Positions 14,427 through 30,000 of a stretch of DNA of 64,000 bases are shown one piece after another. Every line of letters starts with the position of its first letter. Positions within the stretch are counted from its first letter, which is position 1. The DNA comes from Rhopalosiphum padi (Eukaryota > Arthropoda > Insecta > Hemiptera > Aphididae), in assembly GCF_020882245.1 (NCBI RefSeq), contig NC_083597.1:67620152-67684151 (forward strand), written 5' to 3'. Position numbers and translations under genes: made by a program. Below the pieces are notes generated by a model. The model did no database searches, was not told where the DNA came from, and saw nothing but the letters and a program-made list of their open reading frames with translations.

Positions 14427-17400
14427 GACTACCTAATGATCTCAGCGTATACTGGCAACAGTATCCATGGCCGTTGGGTGAAGTTCTCTGTAAATTTCGT
14501 GCTTTAGTTTCAGAAATGTAAGTATATAAACGATGTGATCAAAAAAAAGTCTATGCTTAACCAATGTTTAAATAATTATAAGTATGGATTTTACATTGAT
14601 TGAAATTTCAAAAGTCAATACTTATGTGGGTCGGTACAGTATAATAATTCATTTAAATAAATATTTTAGTTGACAAAAATAAAGCTAACCAAAATTAATC
14701 ATGAATAGAATGATTGAATTTTTGAATTGTGAAGTATGATTAATATAGCTATTTTTTCCAACAGTCAAACTATGTTCATTTTAATTTCAATAGAACATAC
14801 ATATTATCATTCTTTTGTAATTGTATCATTTTTGTATTGGCAAATTTAACAAATGTAAAATATATTTATTGGAAATTATCAATTTATCATCGGTTAACCA
14901 CCAAAGAGTCTTTATACCCAACATAACATATGTGATGTATTATATTATAATAGTGTCATATAATTTCCGATCGTTTAATAACCTGCAAGGCAATAATAAT
15001 ATATATTTTCATTCGACCTACCCGCCCAAACACATAATATATAATAATGAATGCAACACGGTACGTTATGACTTATGATTCATCTAATACCTATTATTAT
15101 TATAACCTGTACAGGACTTCATACACGTCGGTGTTGACCATCGTGGCATTTTCGATGGAAAGGTATTTGGCTATCTGTCATCCCCTCCATTCATACGCCA
15201 TGTCCGGGTTGAAGAGAGCTGTCCGAATAATCGCAGTAGTGTGGGTGATTTCGTTTTTTGCCGCACTGCCGTTCGCCATGTTCACTACGGTAGACTATGT
15301 GGATTATCCACCTGGTAATAAACCGATTTTAATACTTAAAAAACCACCACGAAAAATGTTTAATGTAATAATAATATACATAATAATATCATCTTAATAA
15401 GCTACACCATCTATCTCAGTTTTATTTTTAATTGACACAATTTCAATTGCATGGAGTTGTCTTTAGATTTTAAATATGCTGTGTTATTATTTTTTTAATT
15501 AGCACGTTATCTATTAACTTTATCTTAAATCTGAGAACACTAGTCAATTCCGAGTAAAATTTTAAACAAAACATTATTGCTAACTCAATTTGACCAAAAT
15601 ATAAGCAATATATTATGATGGTGCTACTTCGTTGCTTCTTAAGCGATGATATTTTATTTTTAACTAGTATAATTAAGATAATCTGAGTGAAAAATACCTA
15701 TCCACAATCCACTAATCAGACAACAGTTATAATTATTATTTATTTATTTTTATTATTATTAATATTATTATTTAGACTAATTAGACTCATCTAATGTTTA
15801 ATTTCTTATAACTAGGATTCTGATTTTATAGCATATGCTAATTATATTAAAGAATACAGATATAAACAGTAATTTATCTATAAGAAAAACTCCAACATTC
15901 AATTGACGCCTTTATTCGAGTTAATTTAAAAACAATAAATGAAAATATTATTTGACAACAATTTTTTTACTGCTATTTTATTTTATTTTAAGGTATATTT
16001 AAGTACTTCTTAATGCTATAAAATCCAAGCCCTAATTTTATGTTTACTAAGTCAACTAAGTCGCTAGATGGATTCTTCGCTCAAGTCATCAGTCCCTTTT
16101 ATTTTATTTTTATTATATTCCTATCTTATCAACACTTATACTCATTGTAAAAAATAATATATTTACAGATTGTATAATAAAACAAATTAAAAACAAAAAA
16201 AAAAACTAAGTCAACTGATTGACTACTCATTCAAAATTTGATTTTACGAATTAAATTTTCAGAAAAATATTCTGCTTTGAGATATGAAATAAAAAATATA
16301 TACTCCTGTAATCTAGGACTATACGTGCTGTCTTATACATAATTGTCTTTTATTTTTAACTTTGTGCCCTGTTGTTCTTCTTTTGGGATTCTTATTTTTT
16401 TTTCGATTCCAATTATTCTATATTAATTCTTATTAATATGTGTATAAATATATATATATATATATTACATTAAGATATATACATATTTTATTTTTATTTT
16501 TGTATAAAATGAAAATACGTATGTTATATATAGCTTCATATCGAGCGGCGATCGTGATTCAATCGGAAATTCGATTAATAAAAATAAATGTGACTTTGGA
16601 AACATTTATTTTTATATTTTAATTTCATTAGTATTGTTAACAATTGTTAATAGGGGCCCTTGCCCCTTCCTGCCGATTTGTAATTTATATCGATAATAAA
16701 AAAAAATCGTTAACGTAATATATAAGATACTAAATTAAGTACTAAAACGTCTACAACATTAAATTAAAATTAATCTCTTTAAAAAAGTGTGTATTTACTC
16801 CCAACTTAAAGTTTAATTTTTATTTTTAATAGATACCGACGAATTGATCAAAAAAAAAAAAACACAATCTCCTTACATTTCCTTACAATTGAGTTCCTTA
16901 TCACTCTACATATTATTATTCACTAACATATTTTTGTATACTATAGCATTATCGTATTTTGTGTTAAAATTTTGTTGTTAACAGTTTTGTTATTATTATT
17001 TAAACAAAACACGAAATCCCTTTATACGAATTATGAATACAGACGGAAATGTTCCGTATATAAACAATCGTATGTCTTGTACGCGACTTCGTCGAGAATG
17101 TTATAATAGTTAATAAGCCAAATAACATATTATATATTATTCAAGGGTCAGGAGATCCATTGTACGAGAGCGCGTTCTGCGCGATGCTGGATAAGAACGT
17201 GCCGACAGGAGTGCCTGTTTACGAGTTGAGCTCACTGCTGTTTTTCCTTGTACCGATGATGATCATCATTGTGCTTTATGTGCTCATTGGGCTCCAGATC
17301 AGACAGAGTTCTAGGCACTCGCTGGGAAAGCAAATGCAGGGGAACGTTCACGGGGAGACCAAACAAATTCAATCGAAAAAGTCAATAGTCAGGATGCTAG

Positions 17401-19459
17401 GTAACTATATTATTTTAAATAAACCATTACATGGATAGTATCAATGCAATCATTATATCATATATTTCCGTGTATTATTACCAATTTATTTTCAAACATT
17501 TGTAAGAAACTAAAAAAAAAAATCAATAATTATATTTACTTCATGAATACAGGTATATTATATATTATCAATAATATATAATAATATTATATAAATATTT
17601 TGATAAATCAAAATTAAATTTTACTCGTTAATTGTAATAACAATTACAAGATATAAACGCGTCTTTTGCAATTATTTATTAATTTTTCAAACATAAAAGA
17701 TAATTAGATTACATATATGTTTGACCCGACCAGAAAGTTGTCGAGGTTTGTCAACAATAATTATACACGATATTTTTATAAAATATTATACCATTGAACT
17801 ACATATTTATAATGACTATATAACTCATTTAAAAAATTAAAATTAAATAGCGTATGTAAGCTTTCCTTTAGTAATTTTACCAAACTCACAACATAAATCA
17901 TGTAATAATTGGTTGAAAATACATTAAGTTTTGATTGTCAATTTATTAAACGACATTTTCATATGGAGGAAATTAGAGAATTTTTAAAAATCGATATGAT
18001 TCGAAAATTAATTACATTTCGAAACTAAATAAGTTAAACGACAGCATATTTTTTAATGACAACTTGTTTATATAATATATATATATATATATATATATTG
18101 TAATTACAAAATAAAAACATTCAATTCTACAGAAATATAAATAATACAGTGTGACATTTTAACGTAATGTACTTTCCTGAGTCTACAGTTGTGGATTCTT
18201 AATAAATAAAATGAAAACGATTTGTAACTCCCACGTTTGTCGTATGTTTTATGCTTATTATTATCTAATGAAAACAAAGATAATATCATAGAAGTAGTAA
18301 CATGATAAATTATAATTATTACCACGATAATTTTTAAAGTATTAAAATAATTGTTGATAAATACCTATTCTGTTATAAATAGCAATTATAAAATTGTATT
18401 TAAAATAAAATATATCAGGGAGCCATAGGCATAGTATAAATGATACACGTCTTGAATAAATCATTAAACAAAATTTAATTGTAGATAATTCGGTTGCAAG
18501 TGACCCGTTTAAAATACATTTATCGTAGTTGGTCAATCGTAAAATAACATAGAGTATAGTAGTTTCACTTTTGTCAATTATTATGAACCCCAACACAGTG
18601 ACATTAATTAAAATACAGGAGACTCTCGAGGATATAACTATCAAACTTTGATATCGTTATGTAAAACATAAAAAATTCCCAGTCAGCAGAACACTTAGTC
18701 TAACCTAGTACCGAATGTATAATATATAAATAATAAAATAGTAATTCAATACCTGATATATTATAATGTACAACGCGGTTTGCAGCTGCTGTGGTCATCG
18801 CGTTTTTCCTGTGCTGGGCGCCGTTCCACGCGCAGCGGTTACTCTACCTGTACGCCAAGGACTCGCCGTACTATACGCAGGTCAACGAATTGCTGTACAC
18901 GATCGCAGGTTGCTTCTATTACTTCTCGTCGACGGTCAACCCAATACTGTACAATCTGATGTCGATGAAGTACAGGAGGGCGTTCCGGGAGACGCTGTGC
19001 GGGTACTCCGGCGACCGACGGAACCGCATGTCCCGGGAACTGCAGTCGAGTTTCCGGGACACGACCGTGCCGCTGAACACGACGATCAGCACCGCCGAGT
19101 GCAGCCGCAAGTCAGTAGTGCACCGGTCCACGAGGAACCTGCAGCAGACCGAACCACCGTATAACCACCACCACCAGCAGCATCATCATCATTATGCGGC
19201 TGCACCGTCGTCTGACGATTGCAGTGTCGGCCGCCCGCCCGCGACGGCTTCCGACGTGCTGGTGATGATCTCACCGGTCAACGGCAATGCGCAGTGCTAC
19301 AAAACGTTGCTCAGAGTGACCGTGCAGGGCTCAGACAACAAGCCCGCCGCTACTTCTGCTGCGCAACACGGCAACTGCAACAGCAAACTGCAGCTGCAGG
19401 GCGGCAGTGAAACACAAACCGAAAACCAACATTGCGCCGAAGTGGAGACTTGCATTTAA
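14427..19459 (+). CDS. capaR: CAPA-type neuropeptide receptor (class A GPCR), 5'-partial
   Basis: Four exons are seen: 14427-14517, 15115-15314, 17146-17400 (or from 17152) and 18786-19459. All have GT-AG junctions and join in frame to 405 codons plus stop, with phases 1, 2, 1 and 1 at the acceptors. The protein starts just before TM3 (LPNDLSVYWQQYPW). It then shows the TM3 cysteine (LCKFRAL), an ERY version of the DRY motif (MERYLAICHP), the ECL2 cysteine (SAFCAM), TM5 (about FFLVPMMIIIVLYVLIG), the TM6 motif FFLCWAPFH and the TM7 motif NPILY. A long cytoplasmic tail follows, with a His/Gln-rich run near 19155-19200. The family match is to insect CAPA/periviscerokinin receptors, which couple through Gq to calcium in Malpighian tubules and control diuresis. 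The pyrokinin receptors are the nearest alternative, but SEMTSYTSVLTIVAFSMERY is CapaR-like. The N-terminus, TM1 and TM2 are missing from the visible sequence. Confidence 0.9.
16449..16467. repeat. (TA)n microsatellite in receptor intron
   Basis: A short perfect TA run inside the intron between the second and third visible receptor exons. Confidence 0.7.
18071..18099. repeat. (TA)n microsatellite in receptor intron
   Basis: About 14 TA units lie inside the last receptor intron (17401-18785). Confidence 0.85.
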
Positions 19460-19852
19460 CGCGGATTTGCAGGCGAAACCAGACGGAAATCGTAATAGAA
19501 TATTGTGCGTGTACATATAATAAGTGCATGCTGTGCGTTACTCTTCTCGTTGTCGAAAACCTTTTATGCAGGTCAGCGCGCTGCCCGTTTCCTCGTAAAA
19601 TATAGTATTATTATACGTATATTAGGTAGGTACACGATGATTCGACGCGCGAGCTCATCCCAATTTTTTTTTCGTTTTTATTAATGAATTTATTGAATAC
19701 ATTTTTGGAATTTCAAATTATACTCATGTATTATAGAATCACATTTTCAAATATTTATAAATTTTATGCCATTTATAAGGAGTGTCTTGTGATAGCGCGA
19801 TACTAACATCTGTTTTTCAAATCAAAACCACAATTTTTACCATAAACTTTTA

Positions 19853-19858
19853 AATAAA
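19853..19858 (+). terminator. Candidate poly(A) signal of the receptor gene
   Basis: An AATAAA hexamer lies about 390 nt downstream of the receptor stop codon. Such hexamers are common by chance in AT-rich DNA, so the assignment is tentative. Confidence 0.3.
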
Positions 19859-21054
19859 TTATTTTCTTTTTAAAACGTTGATATACATAAATCGAAATTT
19901 GAACTAGTAGTTTGAATTATTAAACTTAATGTACTAAGGATAAAAATTATCATAGGTTTAAAAATATGAAGGCTGTTTATATTTTATGTAAATCCGCTAG
20001 GAGACTCACTTCACTCGTCAAATCCTCTTCAATTCTTTTTTTTTATAACTGATAATTTTTAATTCTAATATACAAAATCTGAATGAAAATAATGTAAATA
20101 TCATAAACATGATTAACATTTTAAATATAATACACACATTTACCGTAATGACTCATAAAATTTAATATTTTTACTATTAATTAAGTACCTCACGACTTTT
20201 ATATCGTGAAAATCCAACGTATAGCAATTTACTATGTGTCTATGTGTAAATATTGTAAGAATATAAAAATAACTCTAATATTGATTTCCTAAACATTGTT
20301 ATTTTAATTAAGAAACTGCTCATTCAAATTTCGATCATGCATCAAAGCTTAAAAAAACACATGCTTAACAATTAACAAGAGAAAATGCTAGTATAAATTT
20401 GAAAAAAAAAGAAATTGTTATCGTCATATGACACTCTGAATGATATTATAACATATCCCAGTATCTGAAAATATGATTTTTAAGTATTCTAAAAAATTCC
20501 AAATTTTAGAATATTTAACAATGAATTTTTAAAAGAGTAAGTATACTTAGTACATCACACTATATCTACTGATAGGTTCTTTTATCGAATAATACTCATT
20601 TTCTTGAAAACACTAATAGACTTTTTTTTTAAAGAATCAACCAATATAGCTTACCATCGTAACAATACACAACCAAAATTACAAATATTTCATTATATTA
20701 AACCCATGGTTAGTAGTTTTGGCAGTAATCCTCTGAAAAAAAATAACCCTTAGCCTGGAAAGTTAGCAATAAAAAAAAATTGAAATAATAACAATTTTAA
20801 GTAACTGTAAAAATATCGTCACTGATGCGCATTAAACTTCGATCGCATCAAGTACCAACCTATCTATGCGTGGGTATAGCGTGTATATAAAAATATAAAA
20901 ATTATAATATGATGTTAAATATACGGTTATTGCATTAATTTGTTGATTTCGATTTTGCTATGTACACCGCTCTTTTTTACATTAGATACACAATAATTAC
21001 GTGCACTTCAAGCCACACTTCGACATTTCAACAATGTTTGTGTATAATATAGTA

Positions 21055-21088
<34 letters not shown>
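21055..21088. repeat. (TAT)n microsatellite
   Basis: About 11 consecutive ATT/TAT units. Confidence 0.9.
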
Positions 21089-24000
21089 TATCGTTATACA
21101 CTTACACGTAATAACTCGATAACATTCCATCCATAATTATATATTAAACTAATTTTGTAGACAATGTATTCATGCGTATATCAACATCAGCTATATATAA
21201 TATTCTCCTACTTAATTAATTTCTCGTTAACCTTATTGTTCAATTTAGTATAGTATATGTTGATCAATTCTGAACAAAATAAAAAATATATATGTACATG
21301 TGAAATTACAATTTTTCATTAAACCATTTGAAAAAAAAACACTCCATTGAAAAACAAATGCATTAATGCATTATATTTTTAATATCATAATGATTATCTA
21401 CTTTAAATGTTGTTTTTGATATTTCATTAATTTGCCCATTGAAAAAATACGTATAATTAAACTTAACGCAGAAAAGCATATATTTCCCACACCATTTATG
21501 CATTTCATCCTAAACTGTTCTCAATAATTTATTTTTTTTCAGTTTAACATAAAAATAATTAGGTACCTAAAATTTCTAAAAATTACTTTCATTTATATTG
21601 TGTTCTTAAGCAATATTAAAAAATATATCTTACAAAATACATTTAAAATTTAAATCCAACCCCCCAAAATAACACCGATGGATAGTATTTAATAAGTAAT
21701 GACGTCATAACACGTGTCCATATTATTTAAAATTATAATATTGTATTTAAATAATTGGTAAACAAACGTTTTTCTTATAACATTAATATCCAAATATTTC
21801 AATTTGTTTTTCTTCGACACAATATGTTTTTGAATTGAAAAAATATCAATGAAAATGTTTAACAATATCAACGTATAGTCGAATAGTCGTAGTTGGACGA
21901 TGTACCTAAGTTGTACGAAATACTCGTATATAAACTACAATAATTGCTTATATTTAATTATTTTGATTTTCTATATACCTTTACACAGGATGTAACAGAA
22001 AGTTCCGATAAATGTAACTAACTAATATTGTAATAAAGTTTGTTTCAATCAATATTTTTAAATTTTTAAAAATTACATATTGATTATAATATAACTTTCA
22101 TCTTTCAGTTATTTCTGTGCACTTTGTATACACATAACATATAAGAGAACACATTTTATATAATTATATAAATGGTACAAAATCTAAAAGTATCGGTAAA
22201 TATATTTAAAAAAAAAATACATTTAAGTTAATGTAAATGTAAATTAATTAACTTATTTCTATATACGCAGAGTAATTCACCAAGCATTATTTCATATGTA
22301 CCCGCATCATATGCGGGATCAGATGAACTAGTGTTTATAATGAAATTCAAAAGGGAAAGAAAACTATGGGTCTAGTTTAAAACGTCATAAACAGGATGAT
22401 TCACCAACCATACTCACTCAAAGGCTATCCTTTAATAATGTATTTATTCAAATTATATTTATTTTTTTAATTTTGAAGTATATTTACATACCATATTTTT
22501 TAAGAACATACATTTTTTTATGCCTTTTAAGAGTTATTATAGTGATACAAATGGACACCCTTTTTACTATAAATTGTTAATTAGATATTATTTTTTAATC
22601 TTGATGTGTCTAAATTGAAATTTAAACAAGTACTTTTTGAGTTATTTAATTGTATAACGTATAAATAATACTCTTTATTCTTAATGACTTAACAATTTTA
22701 ATACATAAAATATAAACTAGATATAATATTTAGTCTAGGATTCTCATAAGCTATTACTTATTATACTTGGGCAATTTTTACAAATCAAAAAATTATAATT
22801 TATAACCGATTTATATTAAATACTATTACTTTCCAATCACCGTAGACCCCGTATTTTCTTAATCTATTATCCTTATTTGTATTTAGTTTAATAAATTGGA
22901 AAGTACTAATTCAAATTTCGATTAATACACATCAAAATTTTCAAAAAACATCTTATTATAACAATTTATAATAAAAATGTGGGGTTGACTTTGAAAAAAT
23001 GTAATTTGTTACACCACAGAACACTCTTTATTATTTGAAAATACGGTACTTTAAAATTCCAAAAATTAGAATTTTAATAAATAGTAGGTACACTGGTGCA
23101 GTTATTGTTATCATTATTAATACTCGTATTGCCTATTATTATTTATTTTATTAGTCATTTAAACTCGGTTGTATTAAAAATTAATTTTCATTCATATCAT
23201 CATAATTCTTAAGTTCTATGAATTTTAGTTCTTCGAAAAGAAATTCATCTTATGAATATGACTTATCTAAGGTTTTTTGACTCGAACGCATAATAAACAT
23301 TCCATACTGTCCCACGTCCCGTTTCCAATAAAAAGTTAAGCCACCACGCACACCATATGTATACTAAAGGCTGAATATCTATGGTCTTCTATGTTCACAC
23401 AACCGCACAAGGCATATGTATAACATATCATGTGTGTTCATATACGAAAAATAAATTTAAATTCGCCATCGGGCACCGATAAAATTTATAAAATGCATTA
23501 TAATATGTGACTCTTTAAAAATATATTAGTCTGCATTGCATACAAATAAATATTTCTGTGTTAAAATGTTTTATAGGACGCGTCCAACATAAACATATTA
23601 TTAATCATATTTGGAATTTTATTATATCACACAAATATTACCAATAAATAATTATGATATAATATGATAAATATATATCTACTATAACGCAACGCTACAC
23701 TTACATTACATTAAAGGGAATTTTAATTTAAAAATGTATCGTCAATAATAGGCAATTACCGTACAATTATATTTTATATAAATACTGTGTGAATACTATT
23801 TATTTATTTTTACCATTGTTTAAATCTTCATTAAAGCACATACCAATTACGATACACTTTATGCTTGTACAATATTACCTAATTAAATGAAATTATTAAT
23901 TATCTTAAACAAATTGTTTAAAAAATCTATTACATTTTATACAATGTATAGATAAGTAATCAATTCGTTAAATTGTATTTTTAAATAATTGTAAACTCTA

Positions 24001-27000
24001 TTTATATAATAATCTGTAATGTAAATTTATTATAATACAACTATAGTTGACATTTATTAAATATTACTTCAAAAATATTTGAAATGCCAACTGAGAATTT
24101 TTTTTTTTCAAATTACATTGGCTAATAACTATACAAGTAAAAATGTAATTTATTTTTTATTTTAAATCTCGATACATTTGAGACGACATAACAATTTAAT
24201 TCGCATTACATAATATAAAAATGCGTCATAATATTATTTCCATGTTATAAACGTTTAAAATCGTCAATATATAAGATATAACACATTACCACGGTATTTA
24301 TCTACTGTTAAACTGATTAAAAATTAATGATTCTAATTCAAATATATTTTGTAATGTTTCAAGAATTGTATCACATTTTGATCGATATAAAAGTATATAT
24401 TACAGAGTAGAAATAACTCATAAGATGTCAACTCCAACGATTGTATTGAAAACCTAAACAATGAGATTTTAAAACTATACAATCTACAATCTCAATCTTT
24501 ATTATTATTTTTGTAAACATCTAACAGTTTTAAAATAGTATTAATCTGAACGAATTGAACAACCATTTTTAATTAGAACTGATTTATATTATTATGTGAA
24601 CAAATACCAACCTATGATAAAATATTTGTTTCCTCTCATAAATGTATATGCTATTATATGAAATCGTTATTAGTTATTATTGATTTTGGTGCACAATATA
24701 TTGTGTTATAACTTATATTAATAATTAGGTGATGGTAGTATCTTTAGAACAGGAGTATATAGCCCAATTACAAAATCGTGGCATTTATTAATATATTTTA
24801 TTTATAACACAATAATTTTAGTAATATAATAAAAATAAAGTGTAATATAAAACCGTGTTTGTGTGCTGTAAATTATGGTAATTTAGATTTATAATATAAA
24901 TGTACATTTTTGTAAAGCTTTATTGAAAGATGTATAATATAAATAATATGCGCGTGGTGTGCAACTAATCGTATCTACTCGGAAAACGAATAGCATGTGA
25001 TTCGTATTCACACCGGTTGTTCTACATAATATAAGCAGCTGTAAAAATAAAAACGTCAGAACAAACCAAATATAAGAAAAGGTCATAAAAACTGTTTGTT
25101 TAATTAACAGAACTATATTAATTGCATTGTGTAAACTCTTATAATATAATATATTTAATATCTGTCATTCTGTCCACATAATATGGAATCAAATTGTATA
25201 ATATCTAACAGCACAGTGAAAAATCTATGTACCTATAACAAGTTATAATAATTATATTAATATAATATGACATCTAATGTATTAATAATTACTATTTTAT
25301 TAAATAAAATTACAATAATATTATGAAATGCCGTGTAATATGATTATTATAATATGTAAGTAAATTCTATGTATACCATACCTATAGATATTTATTTAAT
25401 TTAATAAAATAAATTGGTGTGGTGGATACTAACGTGAATTGAGGGCATGAACAATATTGCGAGTGTAATAGTGTTTTTAAACTGTTAACAAGTATTTTGG
25501 TTTTTATAGTTTGGTAATTTTTTGAAAACAATCAGACAACTTGTAAAACTACCTGTTTAAAATGCTATCCATATTCAATTACCAATGTGTGCAGAGCCAT
25601 CCTTAGTGAGAGCAGGCAGAACCCAGGCGCCAGACCACACGGCTCACGTTTTTTACTAAGATTTAGAATCATCCATTTGAAAAAAAAACAGTAAAATTGG
25701 TTTAAAATATTTTATTATTTCATGGCATTCAAAATGTTATGCATGATAAAGAAAATCAATGGAATTACTTTGAAGTAAAGTTGTGATATACTTAATATGT
25801 AATAAGAAAATAGCTATCACTGTCGAGCATATGATGACAAAGGAACAAAAACCAAGGGGTGCAGCAATACTTACTGAAAACTCTTGAACTTCTTTTCTTC
25901 TGTGCATTGCTCATCACCATAATTTGCTTTTTATCATGCATACCGCGCTAATACTCTACTATTACCGAAAGATAATCATATAATTTTATTGATTTTGAAT
26001 AAATTAATATAGCCATTATATTTTAAAGACACTTGTAAATAAAAACAAATTGTTACTAATAATTATTAGTTAACTCGTACTAATAATACTAGTAAATATT
26101 ACTACTTGAATAGTAGTAATATACTGATATATTATAGTAAGAGCTGCGTACAATAAAAAATTATCCTATTTTATCTCATGATCTTTTTGATTAACTGCAT
26201 AAGAATGTTTATAATAATACCATCTTTTCGTGTATTTCAAACATTTAATAACATTTTAAATTATACATGACATATTTTCTTAAATTTGTATCAACAATGA
26301 ATACCATAATATAAAGAAAAATAAACGCATTTTTTTATTTTTACTGTATTTTACTATATAACCTATGCTCAATAGGTAATTGTATGTAATTTTATGCGCT
26401 GATATTTTTTATGAGACTATTACAATTTACAAATCAACAATTCCTAAGTTATTTATAACTAACAAAAGATTTGTTTTTTTTTTAACCTAATATGTACTTA
26501 TAACTCATATATATATAAAATATAATGTTTGCATCTAATTTCATTTCCGATATCTACATAGATGTTTAAATACTTTTATTTGGTATCCAATTTCCATACC
26601 CTAGTTAAAACTTATAACTGGGATTTGGGAACAGTAGTTTTTACTTAATAAAAATAATTGTCTGATAAGTATGGTTCTGAATTTCTAGCAAATACCTACA
26701 TAATATTTTAATAGGTATAATTTTATATATTTTACTTTAATTTTTACATATTTATTGTATTTCATTGTCATATTAATATTATATTATAGAGGTTTAAAAA
26801 TAAAATACATAAATACCTATGACATTGAATTACGATAAAATTTTTTCATAAATGTAATAAATAATTATTATCTACGTTATAAATTGTATAGTACGAACGA
26901 TACGTCGCTAGTTTTATCTTCATGCAGATGTTTTTTCTCTAAAGTAAAATCCGTCGTCAAATCGCAGTTTACTACGCAGTATACACGCTATAATACACAT

Positions 27001-30000
27001 CGTCATATCTCCTTCCGATTATTATAAATCATTTACTTTTATATTTTTCGTATAAATAGATTTATTCTTGTCATCCAAGCATTTTTAAAAAATGCTTCTA
27101 TAAAATGCATGCAACAATGTACCTATATGGTTATTAAGCTTGCTGTTCCTGCTAATGAAACACGAAGGCATTTCAAGAAACACAGGTAGGTAATTTTTAT
27201 TATTATGTTTATTATATATGTTTTTAAACATAAAATACATTATAATTATTGTAAATACATCAACAGCTATATATATGCGGGCGTTCGTAATAAAATAAAA
27301 TTAAAATTATTCATTCTTCAAACTATTGATAGATATCCATTTATGTAAATTTATTTTTACAAATAAAACAAATTTACATATTTTGTATGTACATTTTGTC
27401 ACATTTTAATTAATGTAAATTTGTTTGCATATACTCGTATGATATAACACCTTCGTATATTTCCCTTGCGATGAAGGTTTTATGTTTATATAGGCGTCCA
27501 AGAGCTCATTAATAACTCGTTGCCCATATTACCTAGTTTTTTACGAGTTAATAAAATTACCAAAATACACTAGCGGAAGCTTATGGTTTGTTTACGGAAG
27601 TCGTTTAGTGAACATACTTTAATGATGACGCTAAACCAAAATTCTATAACGGCTTAAAGTTCCACATACACATAGGAAATTATTATAAATTGTAAGTCAA
27701 GGTTTTTAAATAATACATATTATTATAATTCAACAAAATCCCGAGCTCAATATTTCAATAATAATAAAATTACTATTATAGTATTATGTACTTTTGCTAT
27801 AGTATTTTTTAAATTAATAATTACAGTTATAAAATTATTCTAACGTGGAATAAAAACAATAAGTAATACATTTAGTATAGTATCATAACCACTTCTATGA
27901 ATAGTTACTTTATTCTCTACCAATTGTTCATGTTAATTTAAGAAATATACAATTAATAATTTACTAAAAATTTTTCAGGAAATTTTAAGAAATTTCAAAA
28001 CCTCTATTTTATCAAAAAGAAAATTTTAAGCTACAGAATGTTATTATTAAGTAAGGACCACCTTCAAAAACCATAATATGTGAATTATGACTATTTCTTA
28101 GCATATTTTAGCAAATTAATTGTACAATATAACAATATATATGTAGTTTTCAAGTTTCTTAAGAAAAGTGAGAGATAACTTTAAGGTATATTATCATCGG
28201 TATCTTATCTATAAAATTAAAAAATTTTGTTAATTTTATGTCATATTTAAAGTATCTAATATCTTATTAATCAGCTGTTAACATACCATAACAATTAATA
28301 AGTTTTACAAAACATCGTTAGTTCAACCTCGAACTATATTGAATATACTAAGATTTTTCATTCTGTTGTATGCAGGCATCTACAAGAGTATAGGTATTGC
28401 AATTTAAAATATCTTGTAGTTCGTGCGTAAATATTTCTATACCATATCAAATTAAACCGGGAGATCGATACCAAGTGGCAACATTACGGATTACAAAAAC
28501 TCAATCAAATATTTGGATTATAAATTAAAAAATAACAAATTAAAAACCTAATAATGTTCAAACACGTGAAAAAATTATATACATTAAAAGCATCAGTATA
28601 AAAAAAGGTAAAGTTAAATAACTCGATGAAAGAAAAACGATTGAAAGTAAAGTCTGCCAATACAGGAATGCCATACATAGTATATGATATATATTATATA
28701 CTCGTATATATACTTCAAAGAAAAAAAAACCCATGGAATTAATTAATAAATACCATTAGGTTGATAAAACGATATGACTCGAACAGATAAGGTGTACCTA
28801 ATAATTGACGTGTCATGTGTAAAACATTTAGACATAAATTCTCCCACCACCAGCGGACAGGACAGTGGCAGTGGTGACTATATACTACTGGCCATATAAA
28901 TTGTGGTATAGACGGCCAAAGTAAATTTGGCAATATGCATTGACAATCGTCAAATTACAGCGTAAGTGGTCAAGTGGAATTAGAGCGAGAGTGAAATACT
29001 GCTACAGAAACGTATCAGAATCAAAAATCTGCATCGTACACAACACAAATATTTACTTAAAAATTTAAGTAAACCTTCTTATTGCCAAGTCAAAAACTAT
29101 TTTATTCTTATATTTAATAATATGATGCTAACCTAACAAACTTTAATACGAGTTAATACAAAAATTCCATCGGAAAATACACTTTCAGTTTTTCCCAAAT
29201 TGTTTAATCTTCCAAAAAATTTTCATTTTTCTTTCCATAAAAACCATATTCACACTATTACAAACATTTAAAAAAAATTAGCCCAATCATCCATCCGATC
29301 TCAAGTTCTATACTTACCAACGAACATTTTATTTTTATATAATATATAGATTATTATTATGTTTGTATTAACATCACAAATATAAATAAAATAATATATT
29401 ATACTGTATATATTTATAAAACAAATTTATGTATGTATTTTTGAAAAATTGGAGAAGTTATAATTTCATATAGTAGTTGAATTTACAAAAATAAACATAT
29501 TTTTTCATTTTAAATTATACTATTAAAATCATACATATTTTCTGCATTGTAAATAATTATTATTTATAAATTATAATAACTATCAAATATTATGTAACAT
29601 ATTTACTAATAAGCATTTGATTTTTTAAAGTTATGAAAACTAGAAGGCATTTTATACTTTGAATAATTATTGACTTGTTGTTCTACTTTGGTGATATAAA
29701 TAATAGGCGTGTAGATAATTATTTAATTCGGCCAAAATACTTCTACTCCAAGGACAAAATATTTTAATTTTTAACCTGCAGCTGATGAAGTATTATTATA
29801 AAATAACTTTAACTATTTTAATGAGATATTTTAGTTTAAACTTCCAAGGTAGACACATAACAGATATCAAATAATTTTAGTTTGACTTTTAATCAATGCC
29901 AAATATTAAAATAAATAGATACTAATAATTTGAATTTAATTTGAATTAAGTAATTACAGTTTTCTAAATTGCCTTATTGTATTGTATTGATTACACAGCT

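Noticed and set aside
18766..19410. Long frames in other registers over the last receptor exon
   Set aside because: They overlap the clear TM6-TM7 coding frame. The GC-rich composition of this exon keeps shadow frames open.
25591..25650. GC-rich gcagagccatccttagtgag patch resembling a transposon end
   Set aside because: No matching opposite end was found within about 1 kb, so it is mentioned only as part of the region description.
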